A stretch of DNA of 64,000 bases, from contig CAWDUT010000006.1 of assembly GCA_963805525.1 (NCBI GenBank), positions 372,001 through 436,000 on the forward strand. The letters are read 5' to 3'. Below the pieces are notes generated by a model. The model was not told the DNA's origin, did not search any database, and saw nothing but the letters and a program-made list of their open reading frames with translations. A program made the position numbers and the translations under genes. Shown piece by piece: positions 50,375 to 59,356 of the stretch. The DNA is from DASQFQ01 sp963805525 (GTDB lineage: Bacteria; Actinomycetota; Thermoleophilia; Solirubrobacterales; Solirubrobacteraceae). Positions within the stretch are counted from its first letter, which is position 1. Every line of letters starts with the position of its first letter.

Positions 50375-51096
50375 GCGGCGAAGTGCGCCGCGACGCGGCG
50401 CTCGACCACTGAGCTCCGCAGCAGATCGCCGTGCCCCGCATCCGGCACGACGAGCAGCGCGTGCGGCGTCCCCCGCGGCAACGCGCGCACGGACGCCTCG
50501 CTCAGCGCCGGCGGGTCGACCGTGTCGGCGCCGCCCGCGACCATCAGCGTCGGCGCGTGGATCTGCGCGGTGCTCGCTCGGTCGGCGCCGCCGGCCATCG
50601 TCACCAACGCGCGCACGCGCGAGTCCTGCGACGCGACCTCGGCCGCGGTCCGCCCCCCGAACGAGTGGCCGAACAGCCCGAGCGGGCCGGCGCCACGCGC
50701 CACGGCCGGCAGGTGGTCGAGCAGGAAGAGCACGTCCTCGACCCGCTCCGGCCCCTGCAGCCGCCGCGCCGTGCCGTGGTCCGCGTGGCGCACTCCGACC
50801 ACGACGAAGCCCTGGCTCGCGAGCCGTGAGCACAGCCGCTCGCACGCCGCGGGCGAGCCGTAGTGCCCGTGCGAGAACACGACCAGCGGGAAGCGGCACC
50901 CGCGCGCGACCGGGTACCAAGCCACCGGATCGAGCCGCCGTCGCACGCCCGGGGTGGCGCCGTCACGGACGAGCGACGAGCGAGCGCGGTGGACCGCGTG
51001 GCTCCCCGCACAGCGGTTCGGCGGCGCCGCGGCATGCGGCGGAGCACCGCCCCCGCAGCCCGCGAGCAACACCAGCGTCACGATCCAAAGCCGCAT
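50359..51096 (-). CDS. Exported lipoprotein alpha/beta hydrolase
   Basis: A 245-residue protein with a lipoprotein signal (LWIVTLVLLAGC, Cys14). The core is a dienelactone- or PAF-acetylhydrolase-like fold: FPLVVFSHGHYGSPAAC near residue 68, the nucleophile LGLFGHSFGGRTA near 138, Asp in VAGGADTVDPP, His in PDAGHGDLL. Extracellular ester or lactone cleavage is likely; substrate unknown. ATG 51096. Confidence 0.87.
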   Translation of the reverse strand: MRLWIVTLVLLAGCGGGAPPHAAAPPNRCAGSHAVHRARSSLVRDGATPGVRRRLDPVAWYPVARGCRFPLVVFSHGHYGSPAACERLCSRLASQGFVVVGVRHADHGTARRLQGPERVEDVLFLLDHLPAVARGAGPLGLFGHSFGGRTAAEVASQDSRVRALVTMAGGADRASTAQIHAPTLMVAGGADTVDPPALSEASVRALPRGTPHALLVVPDAGHGDLLRSSVVERRVAAHFAAYLRS

Positions 51097-51116
51097 GACC
51101 TACTAGGTTGGAGGAG

Positions 51117-52832
51117 ATGGCTGTCCCCCGTCTCCGCGTCCCTTCATCGCAGCACCAGGCCGCCGGGCTGTCCTCCGACGAGGTCGAGCTCTACCACCGC
51201 ACGTACACGACGCTGCTGCGCTCGTCGGGCGAGACGCTGGTGCGCGTTCTGGAGCCGAGCCACCGCGCGATGAACTCGAGCCTGCACACGCTGGCGGCCT
51301 CCGAGGACCTCGACCTCGGCGCCTTCCTGTACGCCACCCGCCGCCTGCCCGACGAGGTCGCCGACGCCAAGGTGATCGTGATGGGCCAGGAAGCGATCGT
51401 CTTCATGCGCAACGGCATCGGCCCGATCGAGGAGTGGGAGCCGCTCGAGGCGCCGGCCCGTCGCCGCCGCTGGTTCCACGACGGGGACGGCACGCTCGCG
51501 GTCCTGCTCGCCTCCGCCTCCGACCTCGACGACCTGATCCCCACGCTCGTCGCCTACCAGATCGAGTGGAACAAGATGCGCGTCAAGCTGCGCGCCGCGG
51601 AGCGCCTCCCCGACGCGCCCTCGCCCGCCCAGTGCGCGGCCGCGCTCGGCGGCTCGGAGGAGGACTGGTCGCGCCTGCGCAGCGCCTGGGGCGAGGGCTT
51701 CGCCGAGCGGCTGCGCGACGTCCGCGAGCGCCGGCTCAACCTGCGCGTCCGGATGCTCGGCGGCAGCGCCGTCGGCTACGCGCGCATGACCCGTCGCTGG
51801 TGGCGGCCGGTGCGCGCCGCGCTCTCCGAGCAGGGCCTCGACGACCGCCCGATCTACTTCGTCTCCTCCAACCCGCACTCGATCGTCAACCTGCTCACCG
51901 GCACCGCGCGCGAGCGCGAGCAGGAGATCGTCGAGTGGGTCGAGCGCTCCCTGGATCCCGACCTGCTGCCCGAGCTCGAGCGCTTCCGCTCCGGCGAGGC
52001 CGAGGGGTCGTGGGAGAACTTCCTCTACTTCGCCGCGCGCGAGTACTTCAGCGCGCACCCGGAGGACTCGGACATCTTCGAGCAGCGCTCGCGCGAGGAG
52101 CGCGCGGTCGGCGTCACCCACCTCTCGAGCAGGACCGCGCTGCGCGTCTCGGCCCAGGTCATCGACCTGCGCCGGCTCGACCCGGCGGCGCTCGACCCGC
52201 GGCTCGGCGCCCCCGACCTGGGCGGGACCGACGCGGTGATCGTCAACATCGAGTATCCGCTCGGGCTCGCCGCCTACAACATCCTGCGCGAGATCACCGA
52301 GGAGACCGACCGCCTGCGCGGCGTCTACGTGCTCGGCAAGGCGGCGACGCTCAACGCCGACGTCGGCGACGTGATGATCTCGTCGGTCATCCACGACGAG
52401 CACTCCAACTCGACCTACTGGCTCGACAACGCGTTCTCGGTCGACGACATCGCGCCCTTCCTCGTCTTCGGCTCCGGCCTCGACAACCAGCGCGCGGTGA
52501 CGGTCAAGTCGACGTTCCTGCAGAACCGCGAGTACCTCGACTACTACTACCGCGAGGCGTTCACGGTCGTGGAGATGGAGGCGGGCCCGTTCTGCGACGC
52601 CGTCTACGAGATCGCGGACGTCGATCGCTACCCGGTCGGCGAGGCCGTCAACTTCTCGAAGCTGCCGATCGACTTCGGGATCATCCACTACGCGTCCGAC
52701 ACGCCCTACACTCAAGCTCGCACGCTCGGCGCGCGCGGGTTGTCGTACTACGGGATGGATTCGACGTACGCCTCGTCACTTGCGATCGTCCGGCGGGTAC
52801 TTGCACTCGAGGGAGTCCTGGACGCACCGTAG
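51117..52832 (+). CDS. Uncharacterised two-part protein with nucleoside-phosphorylase-like C-terminal half
   Basis: A 571-residue protein whose family I recall only as an uncharacterised DUF (possibly DUF6909). The N-terminal half is helical and charged. The C-terminal part, from about residue 375, has features of the purine nucleoside phosphorylase superfamily: VIVNIEYPLGLAAYNIL, VYVLGKAATLNADVGDVMI near 405, FGSGLDNQRAVTV and VVEMEAGPFCDAVYE near 484, where NP-I enzymes place a Met-Glu pair that holds the ribose. I infer recognition or cleavage of a nucleoside-like compound. ATG 51117 directly follows ggaggag, so the TTG at 51108 remains an alternative. Confidence 0.7.
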   Translation: MAVPRLRVPSSQHQAAGLSSDEVELYHRTYTTLLRSSGETLVRVLEPSHRAMNSSLHTLAASEDLDLGAFLYATRRLPDEVADAKVIVMGQEAIVFMRNGIGPIEEWEPLEAPARRRRWFHDGDGTLAVLLASASDLDDLIPTLVAYQIEWNKMRVKLRAAERLPDAPSPAQCAAALGGSEEDWSRLRSAWGEGFAERLRDVRERRLNLRVRMLGGSAVGYARMTRRWWRPVRAALSEQGLDDRPIYFVSSNPHSIVNLLTGTAREREQEIVEWVERSLDPDLLPELERFRSGEAEGSWENFLYFAAREYFSAHPEDSDIFEQRSREERAVGVTHLSSRTALRVSAQVIDLRRLDPAALDPRLGAPDLGGTDAVIVNIEYPLGLAAYNILREITEETDRLRGVYVLGKAATLNADVGDVMISSVIHDEHSNSTYWLDNAFSVDDIAPFLVFGSGLDNQRAVTVKSTFLQNREYLDYYYREAFTVVEMEAGPFCDAVYEIADVDRYPVGEAVNFSKLPIDFGIIHYASDTPYTQARTLGARGLSYYGMDSTYASSLAIVRRVLALEGVLDAP

Positions 52833-52886
52833 GGGGTCGCGGTATTAGGGTGCCCGAAGCCATCCACCCGACTTAGGAGTCGCAGC

Positions 52887-53825
52887 ATGAGCGCAGTGAT
52901 GGAGCGGGATGACATCGAGCCCGTCGCGAACGAGACGCTCGACCGCTTCCTGACTGGAATGTTCACCGTCGTGCCGTTCCTGGCCGTGGCCGGTGGTGCT
53001 GTGCTCGCGTGGCAGAGCTTCCTCCACTGGAGCGACCTCGTCGTCTTCGCGATCCTCTATCCGATCACGGGCCTCGGCATCACCGTCGGCTTCCACCGCC
53101 TGCTCACCCACCGGGCGTTCAAGACCAAGAAGTGGGTCAAGGCGATGTTCACGATCTTCGGGTCCATGGCCATCGAGGGCCCGGTGATCGCGTGGGTCGC
53201 GGACCACCGCAAGCACCATGCCTTCGCGGACATGGAGGGCGACCCGCACTCCCCGCACGTCGACCACGGCCACGGCCTCAAGGGCGCGGTCAAGGGACTG
53301 GTGCACGCCCACGTCGGCTGGCTCTTCCTGCACACGCAGCGCGGCAAGAAGGACCGCTACGCGCCCGACCTGATCGCCGATCCGACGGTCAGCTACATCG
53401 ACCGCACCTTCGTGTGGTGGGTCGTGTTCGGGCTGGCGATTCCGTTCCCCATGGGCTGGCTGCTCGGCGGCTCGGTCGTCACGGGTCTGACGGCGATGTT
53501 GTGGGGCGGGCTGGTCCGCGTCTTCCTGCTGCACCACGTGACCTACTCGATCAACTCGCTGTGCCACTTCTTCGGGCGTCGGCGGTTCGAGACCGGCGAC
53601 GAGTCGCGCAACCTGCTGTGGCTCTCCCCGCTGTCGTTCGGCGAGTCGTGGCACAACAACCACCACGCGTTCCCGACCTCGTTCCGCCACGGCATGAAGC
53701 CGTGGGAGATCGACATCTCGGCCGGCGTGATCTGGCTGCTCGAGAAGACCGGTCTCGCCTGGGACGTGGTGCGGATCTCGCCCGAGCGGCAGGCCCGCAA
53801 GGCGGTCGCGCCCGCGACGCGGTAG
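52887..53825 (+). CDS. Acyl-CoA/fatty acid desaturase (delta-9 type)
   Basis: A 312-residue membrane di-iron desaturase. The histidine boxes are HRLLTHR (near residue 69), HRKHHAF (near 107) and HNNHHAF (near 256), with four hydrophobic helices around them. It should introduce a cis double bond into saturated acyl chains and so adjust membrane fluidity. ATG 52887 has taggag 10 bases upstream. No ferredoxin or reductase gene is adjacent. A weak GC hairpin (53829-53859) follows. Confidence 0.92.
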   Translation: MSAVMERDDIEPVANETLDRFLTGMFTVVPFLAVAGGAVLAWQSFLHWSDLVVFAILYPITGLGITVGFHRLLTHRAFKTKKWVKAMFTIFGSMAIEGPVIAWVADHRKHHAFADMEGDPHSPHVDHGHGLKGAVKGLVHAHVGWLFLHTQRGKKDRYAPDLIADPTVSYIDRTFVWWVVFGLAIPFPMGWLLGGSVVTGLTAMLWGGLVRVFLLHHVTYSINSLCHFFGRRRFETGDESRNLLWLSPLSFGESWHNNHHAFPTSFRHGMKPWEIDISAGVIWLLEKTGLAWDVVRISPERQARKAVAPATR

Positions 53826-53904
53826 GCGCCGCGGGCTTCTCTGACCGCCGGTCCCGCGGAAACTCGAAGGCGGGAACGCGGCGGCCGCGAAAAGCTTGCG
53901 GTGC

Positions 53905-53938
53905 AAGGGGTCAGACCCCTTTAGGAGGGTTGAGGGTT
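53905..53938 (+). repeat. Dispersed palindromic (REP-like) repeat, copy B
   Basis: The perfect inverted repeat (arms 53905-53912 and 53914-53921 around an A) is identical to copy A at 2670-2686 and is followed at the same 6-base spacing by ggttgagggtt (53928-53938). It lies between a desaturase gene and the end of a convergent oxidoreductase gene; the last bases form part of the oxidoreductase stop codon. Confidence 0.85.
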
Positions 53939-55340
53939 AGATCCCTCTTGCGAAGCGGAAGCGCCGGCCGGGGTCGTAGCGCTCGCGCACGGCCTCGAGC
54001 CGCGCGAGGTCGCGGCCGTAGTAGGCGCGGCGCGAGCCGCGCAGGTCGGGGTCCATGTAGTTGACGTACGCCCCGTTCGCGTGGGGAGCGACGATCGCGT
54101 GCAGGCGGCGCAGCCCGGCGGTGTCACCGTCGTAGGTGAGGTACTGGATCGAGTAGCGGGCGTGGGGGTGGTAGATCGCCTTCGCGGCCCCGCCGTAGGC
54201 GTCGAAGAGGACGCTGCAGCGGCTGCGGGCGAGCTCGGCGACGAGCCGCTCGCGCGTGCGCGCGGGGAGCGCGTGCGGGACGTAGTGCGACTTCGCGCTG
54301 AAGCGCGTGCGCGGGCTGGTGCGGCCGTTGGCCCAGCGCACCTGCAGCGGGCCGTAGGCCGAGGTGCCGGTGGTGAGCGAGGCGCCGGCGCGGCGCAGCG
54401 GGCCGAGCAGCCGGCTCAGCTCCGCCTCCGAGCCGAGGTACTGGCCGAGCACGTTCACGGCGCCGTCGCTGCCGAGCTGGAGCAGTGCCGTCAGCCGCGG
54501 GTCGGTCTCCGGCGCCCACGCCTGCCAGGCGGCGATCGCGTCGGCGCCGCTGGGGAGCGAGCCGCGGAAGAACGCCGCGCGCGGCGCGTGGTGGACGCGC
54601 AGCTCGAAGCGCGTGGCGATGCCGAAGTTGCCGCCGCCCGCGCCGCACAGCGCCCGGAACAGGTCGGCGTGGTGGTGGGCGTCGACACGGCGCCGCCTGC
54701 CGTCGGGCGTGACGACGGTGATCGCTTTCACGTTGTGCGCGGTCAGGCCCCAGGCGCGCGCCGCGAGCCCGTAGCCGCCGCCGAGCGCGAGCCCGCCGAA
54801 CCCGACCGTCGGGCACGAGCCGAGCGGCACTGCGCCGCCGTGTCGCGCGAGCGCGTCGACGACCTCGATCGCGTGCGCGCCGGCGCCGATGGTCGCGCGC
54901 GAGGCGCCGCGGTGCACGGAGATCCCACGCAGCCGCCGCAGGTCGACCACCACGCCCTCGTCGAGCGTCGAGTAGCCGGCGTAGGAGTGGCCGCCGGAGC
55001 GCGCGGCGAGGCGCACGTCGTGGCGGTCGGCCCAGCGCAGGACGGCCTGGACGTCGTCGCCGTCGAGCGGCTGCACGACGGCATCGGGCCGCACACCGGC
55101 GTAGCGGAGGTTGTAGACCCCGCGGTCGTGGCGGAGCACGGGCCCGCGCACCCGCCGCGCGAGGTCGCGCAGCGCGCGCGGGCCGGCCCCTCCCGCGCGG
55201 CGCGTGGCCGGGACCGCCCAGTCGCGCGCGGGCTGCGCCGCCGCCTCGGGCGCGCCGACCGCGAGCGCGGCGGCCGCCAGCAAGAACCCCCTCCGACCGA
55301 AGGCAGGCGGTTCGGGGCCGATGCGCGGCGGCTCGCTCAT
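53937..55340 (-). CDS. TAT-exported FAD-linked oxidase (BBE-like, bicovalent flavin)
   Basis: A 467-residue oxidase of the berberine-bridge-enzyme/VAO type. The twin-arginine signal is FGRRGFLLAAAALAVG. The FAD domain has RSGGHSYAGYS, whose His is the 8-alpha attachment site, and LGSCPTVGFGGLALGGGYG, whose Cys fits the 6-S-cysteinyl link. The C-terminal BBE motif is YVNYMDPDLRGSRRAYYGRDLARLEAVRERYDP. Substrates of such enzymes are sugars or secondary alcohols; unknown here. The ATG overlaps the GNAT stop (ATGA), and the stop codon is made by repeat copy B. Confidence 0.9.
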   Translation of the reverse strand: MSEPPRIGPEPPAFGRRGFLLAAAALAVGAPEAAAQPARDWAVPATRRAGGAGPRALRDLARRVRGPVLRHDRGVYNLRYAGVRPDAVVQPLDGDDVQAVLRWADRHDVRLAARSGGHSYAGYSTLDEGVVVDLRRLRGISVHRGASRATIGAGAHAIEVVDALARHGGAVPLGSCPTVGFGGLALGGGYGLAARAWGLTAHNVKAITVVTPDGRRRRVDAHHHADLFRALCGAGGGNFGIATRFELRVHHAPRAAFFRGSLPSGADAIAAWQAWAPETDPRLTALLQLGSDGAVNVLGQYLGSEAELSRLLGPLRRAGASLTTGTSAYGPLQVRWANGRTSPRTRFSAKSHYVPHALPARTRERLVAELARSRCSVLFDAYGGAAKAIYHPHARYSIQYLTYDGDTAGLRRLHAIVAPHANGAYVNYMDPDLRGSRRAYYGRDLARLEAVRERYDPGRRFRFARGI

Positions 55341-55924
55341 GGCCTCAGCCGCACGAGGCCCTTCGCGGCCGCCCGCAGCGCGTCGGCGAGGCCGCGCTCG
55401 CGGTCGCAGGGGAGCTCGACGTCGATCTCGATCTGGCCCATGCCGCGCTCGTGCACCTGGACCTCGCCGACCTCCTCGAACAGCGCGAGCATGCTGTGGT
55501 TGAACGCGAACAGGCTGGCCTGGAAGCGCTCGACGCCGTGCTCGCGCGCGTGGGCGGTCAGGCGCCGCAGCAGTTCGCCGCCGAGGCCGCGGCCCTGCCA
55601 CGCGTCGACCACCGAGACGGCCGCCTCGGCGACCGCAGGCTGCTCGGCCAGGCGGACGTAGCGGGCGACGCCGACGCCCGCGCCGCTCTCGGCGTCGCGC
55701 GCGCCGATCGCCTCGTGGTCGACGTGGTCGACCTCGGTGAAGTAGGCGAGGTCGCGCGCGGTCAGGTCGCCCTTGGCGCTGAGGAAGCGCCGGTAGCGCG
55801 ACTCCTCGCCGAAGTGCTCCCAGCTCTCCGCGAACAGCGCCTTGTCGGCGGCCTGCACGGGCCGGATCAGCACCCGCGACCCGTCGCGCAGCGCCACTTC
55901 TTCCTCGGGGACAATGCCGGCCAT
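55337..55924 (-). CDS. GNAT-family acetyltransferase
   Basis: A 195-residue acyl-CoA-dependent N-acetyltransferase. It starts VALRDGSRVLIRPVQAADKALF, has SRYRRFLSAKGDL and the acetyl-CoA binding pattern VVDAWQGRGLGGELLRRL (Q/R-x-x-G-x-G) near residue 113. The pattern resembles GNAT modules of protein acetyltransferases. ATG 55924 shares its codon position with the start of the opposite gene; GTG at VALRDG is an alternative that would avoid the overlap. It is probably co-transcribed with the oxidase gene. Confidence 0.85.
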   Translation of the reverse strand: MAGIVPEEEVALRDGSRVLIRPVQAADKALFAESWEHFGEESRYRRFLSAKGDLTARDLAYFTEVDHVDHEAIGARDAESGAGVGVARYVRLAEQPAVAEAAVSVVDAWQGRGLGGELLRRLTAHAREHGVERFQASLFAFNHSMLALFEEVGEVQVHERGMGQIEIDVELPCDRERGLADALRAAAKGLVRLRP

Positions 55925-56534
55925 GGAAGAGATCGTCCCAGGCGTGCACGTGTGGCACGCGCAGCACGACGGCATCGGCATGACCGTCCACTCCGCCTAC
56001 GTCGCGCCCGCGCGGGCGCTGATCGATCCGATGCTGCCGCCCGGGGGCGTCGAGGCCATCGCCGCGCTCGGCGAGCCCGAGCGGATCCTCCTCACGATCC
56101 GCCACCACTACCGCCAGGCCGCCCCGTTCGTCGAGGCGTTCGGCTGCAGCGTGCATTGCCACGAGGACGGGCTGCACGAGTTCGAGGGCGGCCCGGCCGT
56201 CGAGGGCTTCCGCCCCGGCGACGAGGTTGCGCCCGGGATCGTCGTGCAGGAGGTCGGCGCGATCTGCCCGGACGAGTGCGCGCTGTACATCGCGGATGCC
56301 CCGGGCACGCTCGCGTGCGCCGACGGCGTCGTGCGCTGGCGCGAGGGCGAGCCGCTCGGCTTCGTGCCCGACGACCTGCTCGGCGACGACCCCGAGGACG
56401 TGAAGGCCGGGCTGCGCGCCGCCTACGCGCGGATCGCCGACGAGCTCGAGTTCGAGGCGCTGCTGCTCGCCCACGGCGGCCCGATGGCGAGCGGCGGCCG
56501 CGAGGCCCTGGCGGCCTTCGCTAGAGGCGCTTGA
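55923..56534 (+). CDS. MBL-fold-like protein lacking the HxHxDH motif
   Basis: A 203-residue protein with the outline of a metallo-beta-lactamase fold: IVPGVHVWHAQHDGIGMTVHSAYVAPARALIDPMLP at the start and LLTIRHHYRQAAPFVEAFGCSVHCHEDGL in the position of the metal loop. The canonical H-x-H-x-D-H is not present; RHHYRQA stands instead, as in a group of actinobacterial proteins with unproven activity. The end ALLLAHGGPMASGG resembles the last His region. The ATG overlaps the divergent GNAT start, and the stop overlaps the convergent SDR gene by 14 bases. Confidence 0.72.
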   Translation: MEEIVPGVHVWHAQHDGIGMTVHSAYVAPARALIDPMLPPGGVEAIAALGEPERILLTIRHHYRQAAPFVEAFGCSVHCHEDGLHEFEGGPAVEGFRPGDEVAPGIVVQEVGAICPDECALYIADAPGTLACADGVVRWREGEPLGFVPDDLLGDDPEDVKAGLRAAYARIADELEFEALLLAHGGPMASGGREALAAFARGA

Positions 56535-57159
56535 CCGCCTCGTCCACGGGCACGTCCCCGCCGAGCAGCTCGTAGGTCCCGCGCACGGTGTTCTCGGCCT
56601 CGAGCATCGCGAGCAGCACCGAGGCGACGTCCTCGCGCGTGACCTCGCCGTAGCGGCCGAGGCGCGGCGCCAGGTCGACCTTGCCGCTGCCGGGCGCGTT
56701 GGTCAGCCGCCCGGGGCGCACGATCGTCCAGTCGAGGTCCGAGCCGGCGAGCGCCTCGTCGGCGTCGTGCTTGGCCTGCTGGTAGGGCCGCATCTCCTCG
56801 GACGCCGACGCGGGGTCGCCCGCGCCCATCGAGGAGACCATCAGGTAGCGGCGCACGCCGAGCGCCTCGGCGGCCTCGATCAGCTTGACCGCGCCGCCGT
56901 AGTCGACGGTGCGCTTGCGCTCGGCTCCGCTGCCGGGCCCGGCGCCGGCGGCGAACACGATCGCGTCGGCGGTGCCGAGGTGGGGGGCCGGGTCGTCCTG
57001 CTCGAGGTCGCACAGCACCGGCACGGCGCCGTCGGCCTCGAGGTCGGCCGCGTGGTCGGGGTTGCGGATCAGGCCGCGCGGGTGGTGGCCGGCGGCGGCG
57101 AGCTGGCGGAGGAGATGGCGGGCGATCTGACCGTGCCCGCCGGCGACGAGAACATCCAT
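56521..57159 (-). CDS. NAD(P)-binding SDR-like protein (YhfK/atypical)
   Basis: A 212-residue atypical SDR. It starts MDVLVAGGHGQIARHLLRQL (Rossmann motif GGHGQIARHL), has DAIVFAAGAGPGSG near residue 66, YLMVSSMGAGDP near 108 and DLDWTIVRPGRLTN near 145. Its outline is that of YhfK-type nucleotide-binding oxidoreductases; no substrate is known. ATG 57159 is 52 bases from the start of the divergent secreted hydrolase. Confidence 0.88.
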   Translation of the reverse strand: MDVLVAGGHGQIARHLLRQLAAAGHHPRGLIRNPDHAADLEADGAVPVLCDLEQDDPAPHLGTADAIVFAAGAGPGSGAERKRTVDYGGAVKLIEAAEALGVRRYLMVSSMGAGDPASASEEMRPYQQAKHDADEALAGSDLDWTIVRPGRLTNAPGSGKVDLAPRLGRYGEVTREDVASVLLAMLEAENTVRGTYELLGGDVPVDEAVKRL

Positions 57160-57211
57160 GCGCCGGAGGCTATCGGCGCGTGTCTTCACAACCGCGAGTA
57201 CCGTGCCGCCG

Positions 57212-59338
57212 ATGCCCCGCCTTCTGGCTCTCGCCATCTTCACGCTCGCCCTGCTGCCCGCCTCCGCCGCGGCCGCCCCGCCCACCCCGTTCGGCCACGC
57301 CTGCGCGCCGAAGGACGGCGTCCGCCTCTGTCCGACCACCGGGCTCGCCGACCGCGTCGCGAGCTTCGACGGCGTGCCGCTCGACGTCGACGTCACGCTG
57401 CCGCCGAGCGGCGACGGGCCCTTCCCGACGATCGTGATGCTGCACGGCTACGGCGGCAGCAAGACCGACTACGAGACCGAGAACAGCAGCACCACCTACC
57501 ACTGGAACGCCGAGTACTTCGCGAAGCGCGGCTACGCCGTCGTCAACACGACCGCGCGCGGGTTCGGCCAGTCGTGTGGCGCGCCAGCGTCGCGCACGCC
57601 GGATTGCGCGCAGGGCTGGCTGCACCTCGCCGACCAGCGCTTCGAGGCGCGCGACACGCAGACGCTGCTCGGCCTGCTCGCCGACCAGGGCATCGCCAAG
57701 CCCGGCGCGCTCGGCGCCACCGGCATCTCCTACGGCGGCGGCCAAAGCCTCGAGCTCGCCTATCTGCGCGACCGCATCCGCCGCGCCGACGGCTCCTTCG
57801 CGCCGTGGAAGAGCCCGAAGGGCACGCCGCTTGCGATCGCCGCCGCCTACCCGCGCTGGCCGTGGTCGGACCTCGTCAATTCGCTGCTGCCGAACGGGCG
57901 CTTCCTCGACTACCGGGTCTCGAACCCGACCGAGAGCCGCGTGCCGATCGGCGTCTCGATCCAGTCCTACACCAGCGCGCTGTACGGGCTCGGCTCGGCG
58001 ACCGGCTACTACTCGCCGCCGGGCCTCGACCCTGGCGCCGACCTGACGACGTGGAACGCGAAGATCCAGGCGGGCGAGCCCTACGGCGCCGATGCGCGCG
58101 CGATCGCCGACGAGATCCACGACCACCACCAGGGCTACGGCCTGTCCGGCACGCCGGCGCCGCTGCTGCTGCTCGGCGGCTGGACCGACGACCTCTTCCC
58201 GCCCGCGGAGACGCTGCGCGTCTACAACGCGCTGCGCGCCGCCAACCCCTCCGCGCGGGTTTCGCTGCAGCTCGGCGACCTCGGCCACGCGCGCGGCTCG
58301 AACAAGGCCAACGCCGACCACGCCTTCAACGACGCCGGTTCGGCGTTCTTCGACGCCTACCTGCGCGGCAGCGGCGCGCCGCCCGCGCCCGGCAACGTCA
58401 CCGCCTTCACGCAGACCTGCCCGCAGGCCGCTCCCGCCGCCGGCCCGTTCGGCGCGTCGAGTTGGCCCGCGCTGCACCCCGGCGCCGTGCTGTTCGGCGC
58501 GGGCGCCGCGCAGACCGTCAGCTCGAGCGGCGGCAACCCGGCGACCTCGCAGGCCTACGACCCGATCAGCGGCGGCGGCGACGCCTGCCACAGCACGGCG
58601 AAGGAGACCGCGCCGGGCACGGCCTACTACGACGCCCCCGCCGCGGCCGGCTACACGCTGCTCGGCCGCCCGACGATCAGCGCCACGATCGCCACCAGCG
58701 GCGCCAACGGCCAGCTCGCCGCGCGGCTGTGGGACGTCGCGCCGGGCGGCTCGCAGGTGCTCGTCACCCGCGGCGTCTACCGCCTGCTCGACAACCAGAG
58801 CGGCAAGATCACGTTCCAGCTCAACGGCAACGGCTACCGCTTCGAGAAGGGCCACGTGCCGCGGTTCGAGCTGCTCGGCCGCGACTCGCCCTACTACCGC
58901 GCGAGCAACGGCTCGTTCAGCGTCGCGGTCTCGAAGCTCCAGGTGGTGCTGCCGGTCGCCGAGCGCCCCGGCTCCGTGCCCGGCGTCGTCTCACCGCCAG
59001 GTGCGCTGCAGGCGCTCGGCCGCAAGCGCCCGCGGCTCACGCTCACGGCCCGCTACGAGCGCAAGCGCCACACGCTGCGCGTGCGCGGGCGCCTCATCCG
59101 GCCCAAGGGCGTCTCCAGGCGCCGCGGCTGCCGCGGCCGCGTGACGATCACCGTCAAGCGCGGCAAGCACACGCTGCGCAAGCGCAAGGTCGGTATTCGC
59201 CACAAGACCTGCCGCTACCAGAAGCGCATCCGCCTCCGGACGCACGCCAAACGCGTGACCGTGCGCGCCAGGTTCGGCGGCAACGCCGCGCTCGCGCCGC
59301 GCAAGGCGAAGGCCCGGCGTGTGCGCATCCACCACTAG
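57212..59338 (+). CDS. Secreted CocE/NonD-type alpha/beta hydrolase with basic C-terminal tail
   Basis: A 708-residue exported hydrolase, X-Pro dipeptidyl-peptidase/cocaine esterase-like. Signal MPRLLALAIFTLALLPASAAAA. The core has IVMLHGYGGSKTDY near residue 76, the nucleophile GATGISYGGGQSLEL near 170, LLLLGGWTDDLFPPAE (Asp) near 315 and His in GDLGHARGS. A jelly-roll domain follows (SATIATSGANGQLAARLWDVA). The last ~100 residues are very basic (LRVRGRLIRPKGVSRRRGCRG and similar), a wall- or surface-binding tail seen in related actinobacteria. ATG 57212. Confidence 0.87.
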   Translation: MPRLLALAIFTLALLPASAAAAPPTPFGHACAPKDGVRLCPTTGLADRVASFDGVPLDVDVTLPPSGDGPFPTIVMLHGYGGSKTDYETENSSTTYHWNAEYFAKRGYAVVNTTARGFGQSCGAPASRTPDCAQGWLHLADQRFEARDTQTLLGLLADQGIAKPGALGATGISYGGGQSLELAYLRDRIRRADGSFAPWKSPKGTPLAIAAAYPRWPWSDLVNSLLPNGRFLDYRVSNPTESRVPIGVSIQSYTSALYGLGSATGYYSPPGLDPGADLTTWNAKIQAGEPYGADARAIADEIHDHHQGYGLSGTPAPLLLLGGWTDDLFPPAETLRVYNALRAANPSARVSLQLGDLGHARGSNKANADHAFNDAGSAFFDAYLRGSGAPPAPGNVTAFTQTCPQAAPAAGPFGASSWPALHPGAVLFGAGAAQTVSSSGGNPATSQAYDPISGGGDACHSTAKETAPGTAYYDAPAAAGYTLLGRPTISATIATSGANGQLAARLWDVAPGGSQVLVTRGVYRLLDNQSGKITFQLNGNGYRFEKGHVPRFELLGRDSPYYRASNGSFSVAVSKLQVVLPVAERPGSVPGVVSPPGALQALGRKRPRLTLTARYERKRHTLRVRGRLIRPKGVSRRRGCRGRVTITVKRGKHTLRKRKVGIRHKTCRYQKRIRLRTHAKRVTVRARFGGNAALAPRKAKARRVRIHH

Positions 59339-59356
59339 GGGGTAGCTTTCGAATCG

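Noticed and set aside
53829..53859. Hairpin after the desaturase gene as a strong terminator
   Set aside because: The 7-bp stem has a 17-base loop and no T-tract, and is too weak to call.
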